The notes under the pieces were generated by a model, which did not search any database, was not told where the DNA came from, and worked only from the letters and a program-made list of their open reading frames with translations. The translations under genes and the position numbers were made by a program. A stretch of DNA of 6,667 bases, from positions 1 to 6,667 of the forward strand of contig NZ_LSJM01000175.1 of the NCBI RefSeq assembly GCF_001557215.1, in the 5' to 3' direction. Within the stretch, counting starts at the first letter, position 1. The number at the start of each line of letters is the position of its first letter. Shown in pieces: positions 1-5,513 of the stretch. Source of the stretch: Sphingomonas sp. CCH9-E2 (GTDB lineage: Bacteria > Pseudomonadota > Alphaproteobacteria > Sphingomonadales > Sphingomonadaceae).

Positions 1-52
1 ATGAGCTTAATGCACTAACAAACCAATCGGTCCACTCGGTGGGGGCAGACCA
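1..52 (-). mobile_element. Terminal end of a probable IS3-family insertion sequence (left copy, partial)
   Basis: Read on the minus strand from 52 outward, the sequence starts TGGTCTGCCCCCACCGAGTG. An identical copy occurs in inverse orientation at the right edge. The TG start followed by CTGCCCCC resembles the terminal inverted repeats of IS3-family elements, in particular the IS407/IS51-like group; this is recalled family knowledge, not a database match. No transposase is visible, because the element would run outward past the window edge. Codon use of the MFS frame changes abruptly here, with TTT, GTT, AGT, GCA, TTA and TCA within a few codons, as expected if this DNA is not native to that gene. 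The exact tip is uncertain by two bases because both copies are preceded by AC. Confidence 0.55.
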
Positions 53-580
53 GTCCGGCGCGAGGTCGAGGGCGATCGCTGCCGCCAGACCCGCGCCCAG
101 GCTGATAAGCGTGGCGTAGATGGTGCGCCGGGCGAAGACATCGCCCAAGCGATCCTCCGGCGCGAGGTCACGCAACCATGAGTTCCAAGCGCAGCCACCG
201 ATCGCGCCAAGTCCACAGAGTAGATATTGAGCGACCGCGACCATAGCGAGCGCCGGGGCGGGCGGCAGGAACACCGCAAACCCCATCACCGCCAGCATCG
301 ATCGTCCGAGGATGCTCGACCAGACTGCGATCCGCTTGCGGGCGCGCAGCCGCTCGACGAGCAGTACTGCCGGCCCCTGCAGGAGCTGGGTAAGGAATGG
401 CGCGCTGGCGAGGATCCCGAGCATCAGGTTGGAGGCACCGAAGTGCAGCGCAAAGGCGGTCAGGATCACCCCGGTGGTGAGCGCGGTCGTTGCGCTCGCA
501 TAGGCGGCTTCGACGATCAGCCGCCGCAGTCCCGCTTCAAGCTGCGGCGCGGTGACGTCAGGCTGCGGATCGAGCTTCAT
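1..580 (-). CDS. MFS transporter, N-terminal half only, cut by the probable IS end
   Basis: The ATG is at 580-578 and the frame stays open to the window edge (193 codons), but codons after 176 lie inside the repeat that looks like an IS end. The visible part is a membrane protein with about five hydrophobic segments: roughly residues 24-46, 52-74, 85-105, 108-130 and 155-173. A basic loop (ERLRARKR) sits between segments 2 and 3. A WNSWLRDLAPEDRLG stretch with following FARR sits between segments 4 and 5, where many MFS proteins carry a conserved charged loop. Full MFS proteins have about 400 residues and 12 helices, so this is less than half and probably non-functional here. The substrate cannot be told. 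It is divergent from the stress genes and may use the promoter at 590-614. The start has only a weak ribosome binding site. Confidence 0.7.
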   Translation of the reverse strand, partial: MKLDPQPDVTAPQLEAGLRRLIVEAAYASATTALTTGVILTAFALHFGASNLMLGILASAPFLTQLLQGPAVLLVERLRARKRIAVWSSILGRSMLAVMGFAVFLPPAPALAMVAVAQYLLCGLGAIGGCAWNSWLRDLAPEDRLGDVFARRTIYATLISLGAGLAAAIALDLAPDWSAPTEWTDWFVSALSS

Positions 581-589
581 CGCCAACAA

Positions 590-614
590 AACCCGACGCT
601 CGCTTTGCTGTTCC
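590..614 (-). promoter_or_regulatory. EcfG-like promoter candidate for the MFS gene
   Basis: On the minus strand GGAAC lies at 614-610, followed by a 16-base spacer and GGTT at 593-590. The alphaproteobacterial general stress (EcfG) consensus is GGAAC-N16/17-cGTT, so the -35 is perfect and the -10 matches three of four bases. Transcription would begin only a few bases before the ATG at 580, giving an almost leaderless mRNA. This fits the lack of a good Shine-Dalgarno site but also weakens the call. Confidence 0.4.
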
Positions 615-653
615 TTCCAAAGACGTCCAGCAGCCGTAACAATCGTACACAAT

Positions 654-667
654 ATAACTTAAGTTAT
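654..667. promoter_or_regulatory. 14-bp perfect palindrome, candidate operator
   Basis: ATAACTTAAGTTAT is a perfect dyad centred between 660 and 661. It lies in an AT-rich island (about 640-720) inside otherwise GC-rich DNA, between the divergent MFS gene and the stress operon. AT-rich dyads of this size are typical binding sites of MarR- or TetR-like dimers that control neighbouring transporters. No such regulator gene is in the window, so the binding protein is unknown. Confidence 0.45.
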
Positions 668-715
668 GCCAAGCTAGCTCACGTATATGTCTTGTATGAG
701 TAACGATTAAATATC

Positions 716-740
716 GGAACAATCGCTTAGCCCTCCTGTT
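716..740 (+). promoter_or_regulatory. EcfG-type general stress promoter
   Basis: GGAAC at 716-720 is followed by a 16-base spacer and TGTT at 737-740, close to the GGAAC-N16/17-cGTT consensus of the alphaproteobacterial general stress sigma factor. The predicted transcription start is near 747, just ahead of a Shine-Dalgarno site (AGGAG, 756-760) and the ATG at 768. Position and spacing make this the likely promoter of the rightward stress gene run. Confidence 0.65.
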
Positions 741-767
741 GGTGAACGTCGATTCAGGAGAAAGTTC

Positions 768-854
768 ATGAAGGCGAAGCTTCTTCTAGTGAACGCACTT
801 GCGGTTCCAATGGTGCTTGGTGCGGTGGAACTTTCCACCGCTCAGCGCCTGTGA
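768..854 (+). CDS. Small hydrophobic 28-aa peptide (hypothetical, possible leader peptide)
   Basis: ATG at 768 has a good Shine-Dalgarno site (AGGAG at 756-760, seven-base spacer) and sits just downstream of the EcfG-type promoter. The peptide starts MKAKLLLVNALAVPMVLG and ends at TGA 852-854. It has two lysines near the N-terminus and a hydrophobic core at residues 5-20, so it looks like a signal peptide or single membrane segment with almost nothing after it. It may be a tiny membrane peptide, a regulatory leader for the downstream gene, or the remnant of a larger exported protein. Several codons (CTT, CTA, GCA) are unlike the GC-rich usage of the neighbours, which argues for caution. The family is not recognised. 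Confidence 0.4.
   Translation: MKAKLLLVNALAVPMVLGAVELSTAQRL
822..841 (+). other. Strong hairpin at the end of the small ORF
   Basis: GCGGTGGAA and TTCCACCGC form nine complementary base pairs around a two-base centre; in RNA this would be a stem of about eight pairs with a four-base loop. It covers the last codons of the 28-aa ORF and lies about 60 bases before the Shine-Dalgarno site of the ferritin-like gene. No T-run follows, so it is not a standard intrinsic terminator. It could be an RNA-processing or attenuation element, or a DNA dyad bound by a regulator. Confidence 0.45.
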
Positions 855-916
855 TCGAGCAGCATATCCGCCAGCTTCGCACGACCGACCATCACTGATC
901 CCAAAGGAGGAGCGCC

Positions 917-2191
917 ATGGGCTTCAACCCCTTACAGGAACGCGGCATTCCGCTCGATCGCCAGTTGCGCAACTGGTCCGAGCTGAACGTCGCGCCTTAT
1001 GACAGCCGCAACGTCCATCCTTACACGCGCTGCCGCGCGATCTTCATGAACGGGATCGAGGTCGAGGCGATCATCAATTCGCACCAGTTTGCGCGTCATA
1101 CCTCCGATACCGGGGTGAAGCAGATGCTGGCGACAGTGCGCCGGGTCGAGCAGCAACAGCAAAAGGCGGTGAACTGGCTGATCCCGGGCGATGAAAGCAC
1201 GATCGCGCGGACGATCGGCTATGAGCAGGTCGCGGTTGATCTGACCTCCTGGCTCGCCCGGCAGGAGCCCGATCCGTATCTGCGCAAGGTCTATGAGTTT
1301 GCGCTGCTGGAGGATTTCGACCACCTCTATCGCTACGCCAATCTGATGGACATGATGGGCGAGGGACGAAAGGCCGAGGACATTACCGGCGACCTGACCG
1401 AGATCTTGCCGGGGCGCCCGACGATCTTCCAGCATCGCGATGCGCATGATGAATTGCGCCGGCCGATGACGCTCAAGGCGTCCGATACCCAGTCGGTGAT
1501 GAACGCGATCACGATCGTCGCTGCTGAACAGCAGACGATGAACTTCTACATGAATGTGGGCAACATTCCCGAACACCCGCTGGCGCGCGCGCTCTATCTC
1601 GAGATCGCGCAGATCGAGGAGCAGCATGTCACTCATTACGAGTCGATTCTCGACCCGTCGCTGAGCTGGTTCACCAATCTCGTCCTGCACGAATATAATG
1701 AATGCTGGCTCTATTGGTCGTGCATGCAGACCGAGAGCGATCCGCGGATTAAGGCGCTATGGGAACTGCATCTCAACATGGAGATCGAGCATCTGCGCCT
1801 GGCATGCGAGGCGATGAAGGATGTCGAGCGTTCCGATCCGATGGAGTTCCTGCCAGCGCAAGGGATGAGTGATCCGCTGACCTTCGAACCGAACAAGGAG
1901 TTCGTCCGCGATGTCCTCCACGCGACGGTGGAATGGACTGCCTATGACGCGCAATTCGTGCCGATTGGGAACCTCGAGCCCGACCATCGCTATTTCGCAT
2001 ATCAGCGCACCGTGAACGAAGGTGGCGTTCCGACCGAGCAGGTCATCGATCAGCATCGCGCCGAATTTGGCAGCGAATATCGCTTCGCGACCAACGGCCC
2101 GCATCCGGTGGAGTCGCTTCGCGAAGAGGGCGACCACGACGCGCTTGCCTATCATCGCGCGAACGCCCGCACGCTTGAAGGAGTGGCATGA
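917..2191 (+). CDS. Ferritin-like protein with two tandem di-iron-type helical bundles
   Basis: 424 aa with no signal peptide or membrane segment, so probably cytosolic. The ATG at 917 has a near-perfect Shine-Dalgarno site (AAAGGAGGAG, 903-912). The protein is mostly helical and carries a rubrerythrin/ferritin-style pattern of Glu followed 30 residues later by (E/D)xxH. The pattern occurs as E48 with E78xxQ81, E103 with D133xxH136, E204 with E234xxH237, and E259 with E289xxH292. The last two pairs make a complete E, ExxH, E, ExxH di-iron set. The first two make a degenerate one, with Gln for His and Asp for Glu. All six candidate ligand positions of the first bundle recur exactly 156 residues later. 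Members of this superfamily bind iron or reduce peroxide, but the activity here is not known. The stop overlaps the DUF4142 start, indicating translational coupling. The 130-residue C-terminal tail is polar and unassigned. Confidence 0.85.
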   Translation: MGFNPLQERGIPLDRQLRNWSELNVAPYDSRNVHPYTRCRAIFMNGIEVEAIINSHQFARHTSDTGVKQMLATVRRVEQQQQKAVNWLIPGDESTIARTIGYEQVAVDLTSWLARQEPDPYLRKVYEFALLEDFDHLYRYANLMDMMGEGRKAEDITGDLTEILPGRPTIFQHRDAHDELRRPMTLKASDTQSVMNAITIVAAEQQTMNFYMNVGNIPEHPLARALYLEIAQIEEQHVTHYESILDPSLSWFTNLVLHEYNECWLYWSCMQTESDPRIKALWELHLNMEIEHLRLACEAMKDVERSDPMEFLPAQGMSDPLTFEPNKEFVRDVLHATVEWTAYDAQFVPIGNLEPDHRYFAYQRTVNEGGVPTEQVIDQHRAEFGSEYRFATNGPHPVESLREEGDHDALAYHRANARTLEGVA

Positions 2192-2727
2192 TGTCCAGCG
2201 AACGCGAGAACGGTCCGATCAAGGACATGGTCAACAAGGTCGCCGACACGTTCGGCGGTGCCGTTGGGCAGGTGAGCGCGGCGGTCGTATCGACGCCTGA
2301 CGGCTTCGTCGAAAGCGCCGCGATCGGCGACCGTTACGAAATCGCGGCCGGTCGCATAGCGCTTGCGCGCAGCCGAAACCCGCAGGTGCAGCAACTCGCT
2401 CGGCAGATGATCGTGGATCACACTACAAACACCCATCACCTGCTCGCGGCGCTGGAGATGAACGAAACGCGCGGGGTCGCGCCACCGCCCGATGGGCTGG
2501 ACACGCGGCGCGAAACCATGATCCGGCATCTCGAAGAGAGCCGCGACGAGGTGTTCGACGTCAACTATCTCGATCAGCAGGTGTTAGCGCATGAAGAAAC
2601 CGTCACGCTCATGAAGAGCTACGGCGCGCGGGGAGAAAATGTTCAACTGCGTGCGCTGGCGCAGGGGGCTGCGCCGGTGGTCGAGCGCCATCTCGCGCAT
2701 GTCAAACGAGTGAGGGCGGGACTGTGA
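2188..2727 (+). CDS. DUF4142-family protein, cytosolic form
   Basis: 179 aa. The DUF4142 pattern (a ferritin-like four-helix fold) begins near residue 39: FVESAAIGDRYE, GRIALARS, then VQQLARQMIVDH with H78. The second helix pair holds YLDQQVLAHEETV (about 127-139) and PVVERHLAHV (163-172), the usual C-terminal signature. Most DUF4142 proteins have a signal peptide or lipobox; here the first 35 residues are a polar-to-mildly-hydrophobic extension with no such signal, so the protein should stay in the cytoplasm. ATG 2188 overlaps the previous stop by four bases. The next codon, ATG 2191, is seven bases from the GAAGGAG ribosome binding site and is an equally good start. It is co-translated with a ferritin-like gene under a stress promoter, so a role in oxidative or iron stress is inferred. 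The biochemical function of the family is not established. Confidence 0.85.
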   Translation: MMSSERENGPIKDMVNKVADTFGGAVGQVSAAVVSTPDGFVESAAIGDRYEIAAGRIALARSRNPQVQQLARQMIVDHTTNTHHLLAALEMNETRGVAPPPDGLDTRRETMIRHLEESRDEVFDVNYLDQQVLAHEETVTLMKSYGARGENVQLRALAQGAAPVVERHLAHVKRVRAGL

Positions 2728-3161
2728 GCGAGCGCGACCGTCCTGCGCCGAGCCTCGGAAGCGCCGACAATCCGTTTGACACGATGAACGGCTATTCCGG
2801 TCAGGAGTACCATCGTGATCGGGAAGCGGCGTGGGCGCGCCAAGCCCCGAGCGGCACGGTCGATCCGCGCAGCCAGCGGGACGGCGCTGGTGCCGCTTCG
2901 AAAGAGGCAAATGTCCCACCGGAGGCCGGAAGCCGGGCCTGGGTCCACCCTGATACGGGCGCAGTCCATGGCAGCGGAGCCAATGACGGCGGCGGGGGGC
3001 TGCCCGAAGATTATGACCGCGACCCACAGGGCGGAGGTGAAGACGGCGGCACCGGCGCGAGAAATCGCACGCGGCAGCCCTTTGGCGGCACCACGATGCG
3101 CGCGGATGGCACCAACGCCGATGACGGTGTCGAAGCGGGGCATGGCGATGGCACGGATTGA
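2724..3161 (+). CDS. Glycine- and aspartate-rich disordered protein (hypothetical, hydrophilin-like)
   Basis: 145 aa starting at GTG 2724, whose GTGA overlaps the DUF4142 stop; this coupling is the main support for the start and for the gene being real. About 27 of 145 residues are glycine. There is no cysteine or isoleucine, very little leucine, and many Asp, Glu, Arg, Ser and Thr, with a tetraglycine around residue 90. No fold, signal peptide or membrane segment is visible. Composition fits the hydrophilin definition (glycine-rich, strongly hydrophilic), a class linked to water-deficit tolerance, but this is inference from composition only. It is the last gene of the coupled trio. Long open frames on the opposite strand (for example 2643-3176) are probably shadows. 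The family is not recognised. Confidence 0.65.
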   Translation: MSERDRPAPSLGSADNPFDTMNGYSGQEYHRDREAAWARQAPSGTVDPRSQRDGAGAASKEANVPPEAGSRAWVHPDTGAVHGSGANDGGGGLPEDYDRDPQGGGEDGGTGARNRTRQPFGGTTMRADGTNADDGVEAGHGDGTD

Positions 3162-3193
3162 GAGTATCGTGAGCAACCGGCATTCACCCGATC

Positions 3194-3227
3194 CGCCTCA
3201 GGGCGAAACGTTTCACTGGCGGAGGCG
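3194..3227 (+). promoter_or_regulatory. Nested palindromes upstream of the kinase gene
   Basis: The 98-bp gap between the stress trio and the kinase holds a 10-bp perfect palindrome, GAAACGTTTC (3205-3214), framed by CGCCTC (3194-3199) and GAGGCG (3222-3227) as six-base arms. As RNA this is a weak structure without a T-run, so a terminator is unlikely. As DNA, the inner dyad could be an operator in the leader of the kinase operon. CGTTTC inside it resembles an EcfG -10, but no GGAAC lies at the right distance upstream. Confidence 0.3.
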
Positions 3228-3259
3228 TTAGCCGACCGGGTGAACACCGGAGGACCGGT

Positions 3260-5128
3260 ATGTTGCGAGGACTGATGCCGGACGATGAAAACAGCAAAGG
3301 GCATGCGCGGGAACGCGCCCAGCCTCAAGATCTGATCGCCCCATTGCCACCAACGACCGCGGAGGTCGCGCTTGCCCAGCGGGTGGAAACGTTGGAGCGC
3401 GATAATTCGGACCTGACCAACCTGCTGGATTCGACCCGGATCGCCACAATCCTGCTGGACGACGAGCTGCGCATACGCAGCTTCACGCCGGCGGCGACCG
3501 AAATCTTCCGGTTGCTCAAATCCGACATCGGTCGCCCGCTCGACGCGATATCGTCCGACGCGGCCTATCCTGAACTGCGGAACGATGTCGGCGCGGTGCG
3601 CAAATCGCGACTCCCGGTCGAGCGCCAGGTGAGCGATGCCGTCGTAGGCCGCCACTACGCAGTGCGGGTGCTCCCGTATCGCGGGATCGACGATCGGGTG
3701 AACGGGTCGGTGGTTATCTTCACCGACGTGACGGCGATACAGGCAGCTGAGGCTGCGTTACGCGAGAGCGAAGAGAGTTACCGCTTGTTGTTCGAGTCGA
3801 TCGACGAGGGGTTCAGCGTCATTGAGGTTATGTTCGACGATGCGGAACGCGCGGTCGATTATCGCTTCCTGAGCACCAATCCGGCATTTGCGCGCCATAC
3901 CGGGCTCGAAAATGCCGTCGGCAAAACCATTTCCGAGCTGGTTCCGGACCTTGATCCGCATTGGTTCGAGATATACGGCCGCATTGCACTGACGGGTCGA
4001 TCAGAGCGGTTCGAGGATGAAGCTCGCGCACTGGGACGCTGGTATGACGTGTTTGCGTTCCGCGTCGGCGAACCGGCCCAACGCAAGGTGGCCATCCTGT
4101 TTCGCGACGTTCGCGAGCGAAAGGAAATGGAGCAGGCGCTGCGCGAGGCCGAGCGCCGCCAGCAACTGCTGATCGAAGGAATACCTCAGCTCGTCTGGCG
4201 GGCCATCGGGCGGGGGGCATGGACCTGGGCCAGTCCGCAATGGACCGGCTATACCGGCCAATCCGATAGCGACAGCCACGGACTGGGATGGATCGACATG
4301 CTGCATCCCGAAGATCGCGCCGTCGCCTGCGCTGCGTGGGCAGCTGCCGAGGAACAGGGCGGGTTCGACGTCCAATATCGGGTGCGAAACGTCGCCGATG
4401 GCGGCTATCGCTGGTTCCGGACACGCGCGACCCCTGTGCGCGATGCCGGCGGCGCGATCATCGAATGGCTCGGTACATCGACCGATATCGACGACCTGCG
4501 GCGGTTACAGACGCGACAGGAACTGCTTGTCGCCGAGCTACAGCATCGGGTTCGCAACATGCTCTCTCTGGTGCGGTCCGTCTTCTCACGAACGGTGGAG
4601 ACCACAACCGACCTCGATGCGCTGGGGGATCATTTTCGCGGGCGACTCGATGCGCTCGCGCGCAGTCAGGTGATCGTGACGCGCAGCGCCGATGGCGTTG
4701 TCGATCTGGAAGAGTTGGTTCGCGACGAACTGCTGTCGGTTGGGGTCGGCGACGGGCCGAAATTGAGCATCGCCGGGCCTAAAGTCGTGATCGACTCCGT
4801 CGCCGCCGAGTCGATTGGCCTTGCCATCCATGAACTTACGACCAACGCCATCAAATATGGTGCGCTGAAAGGAGCCGAAGGACGGGTCGAAATAAGTTGG
4901 TCGCTTAACATGGGTGAGCGTGGCGGACGCACTCTGAACCTAGAATGGCTGGAGCAGGGTGTTCCGATGGTTCCGCTCAATCCAACGCGCCGGGGGTTCG
5001 GGCGCGAGCTGATCGAGCAAGCGCTTCCCTATCGTTTGGGCGCGCAGACCAGGCTGGAGTTCCGGGGGGGCGGTATCCGCTGCACGGTCGTTCTGCCGAT
5101 GGCGGAGGGTTCGGGCGAACAGGAGTAA
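3260..5128 (+). CDS. Soluble HWE-family sensor histidine kinase with three PAS domains
   Basis: 622 aa with no membrane segment, so a cytoplasmic sensor. In order: a short coiled coil (about 35-57), PAS 1 (about 55-155), PAS 2 (about 170-288), PAS 3 (about 303-412, with WASPQWTGYTGQ and LHPEDR as in PAS_3 domains), then the kinase core. The H-box is AELQHRVRNMLSLV with H429 as phosphoacceptor. The N-box is HELTTNAIKYGAL with N529. W563-L-E565 is the Trp-x-Glu signature of HWE kinases, and GFG (579-581) is the G-box. PAS 1, with TNLLDSTRIATILLDDELRI and RSFTPAAT, resembles the PAS that follows CheR in CheB-CheR-PAS fusions, but those enzyme domains are absent. A good Shine-Dalgarno site (GGAGGA, 3249-3254) supports ATG 3260; ATG 3275 is an alternative. 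The next gene is the likely partner receiver. No heme or flavin site could be identified, so the signal is unknown. Confidence 0.93.
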   Translation: MLRGLMPDDENSKGHARERAQPQDLIAPLPPTTAEVALAQRVETLERDNSDLTNLLDSTRIATILLDDELRIRSFTPAATEIFRLLKSDIGRPLDAISSDAAYPELRNDVGAVRKSRLPVERQVSDAVVGRHYAVRVLPYRGIDDRVNGSVVIFTDVTAIQAAEAALRESEESYRLLFESIDEGFSVIEVMFDDAERAVDYRFLSTNPAFARHTGLENAVGKTISELVPDLDPHWFEIYGRIALTGRSERFEDEARALGRWYDVFAFRVGEPAQRKVAILFRDVRERKEMEQALREAERRQQLLIEGIPQLVWRAIGRGAWTWASPQWTGYTGQSDSDSHGLGWIDMLHPEDRAVACAAWAAAEEQGGFDVQYRVRNVADGGYRWFRTRATPVRDAGGAIIEWLGTSTDIDDLRRLQTRQELLVAELQHRVRNMLSLVRSVFSRTVETTTDLDALGDHFRGRLDALARSQVIVTRSADGVVDLEELVRDELLSVGVGDGPKLSIAGPKVVIDSVAAESIGLAIHELTTNAIKYGALKGAEGRVEISWSLNMGERGGRTLNLEWLEQGVPMVPLNPTRRGFGRELIEQALPYRLGAQTRLEFRGGGIRCTVVLPMAEGSGEQE

Positions 5129-5132
5129 GAGG

Positions 5133-5513
5133 ATGTTCGACGCCGCCCGATCTGCCCGACGCGTCCTTGTCGTCGAGGACGAATATTTCATCGCGACAGA
5201 TCTTCAGCGCGAGCTGCAGGCGAATGGGTGGGACGTTGCCGGGCCCGTCGGTAGCGTCGCGGCAGCGCTGCGGGTGATTGCGGATGCACCGCCCGATGTA
5301 GCGATCCTTGACGTCAATCTTGATGGGAGTCGCAGCTATGCGATCGCTGACCGTCTGCTGTCGCTCTCTATCCCCTTCGTGTTTGTAACCGGATATGACG
5401 ATTGGGCGCTTCCGCTGCCCTATCGTCGCGCGCTTCGGATCACCAAGCCCTGCACGTCAGACGCGCTGCGCGCGGCGTTGGCGCAGTTGTGCCGGATCGA
5501 GGTGAAGGCGTGA
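5133..5513 (+). CDS. Single-domain response regulator (receiver only)
   Basis: 126 aa consisting of one receiver domain. The acidic pocket is E15/D16, the phosphoacceptor is D60 (AILDVNLDG), the switch Thr is T86 (PFVFVTGYDD), and the conserved Lys is K105 (ITKP). The PFxFxTGY stretch is close to the PFxFATG(G/Y) motif of the FAT GUY receivers found with HWE/HisKA2 kinases in alphaproteobacteria (such as SdrG in Sphingomonas), with Val in place of Ala. It has no output domain, so it would act by phosphotransfer or protein contact. The start lies four bases after the kinase stop, with GGAG of the kinase end serving as ribosome binding site, so the two are co-transcribed and likely partners. 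The stop overlaps the start of the Crp/FNR gene. Confidence 0.9.
   Translation: MFDAARSARRVLVVEDEYFIATDLQRELQANGWDVAGPVGSVAAALRVIADAPPDVAILDVNLDGSRSYAIADRLLSLSIPFVFVTGYDDWALPLPYRRALRITKPCTSDALRAALAQLCRIEVKA

Noticed and set aside
227..703. 158-codon plus-strand open frame
   Set aside because: It lies opposite the MFS gene, has a composition typical of an antisense shadow, and runs into the AT-rich control region.
827..831. Second GGAAC box upstream of the ferritin-like gene
   Set aside because: No GTT-type -10 follows at 16-17 bases, and the box is part of the 822-841 hairpin.
932..1690. 252-codon minus-strand open frame
   Set aside because: It is the antisense shadow of the ferritin-like gene, rich in Arg, His and Asp runs with no domain. 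The plus-strand frame has clear metal-binding motifs and a strong ribosome binding site.
2584..3183. Two long minus-strand frames opposite the disordered protein gene
   Set aside because: They are Arg/His/Ala-rich with no recognisable motif. The plus-strand frame is coupled by a GTGA overlap to a real gene, which favours it, though less strongly than elsewhere.
5402..5509. N-terminal extension of the Crp/FNR gene inside the receiver gene
   Set aside because: The extension lies in another frame over the receiver coding region. GTG 5510 has a ribosome binding site and gives the usual family length of about 240 residues.
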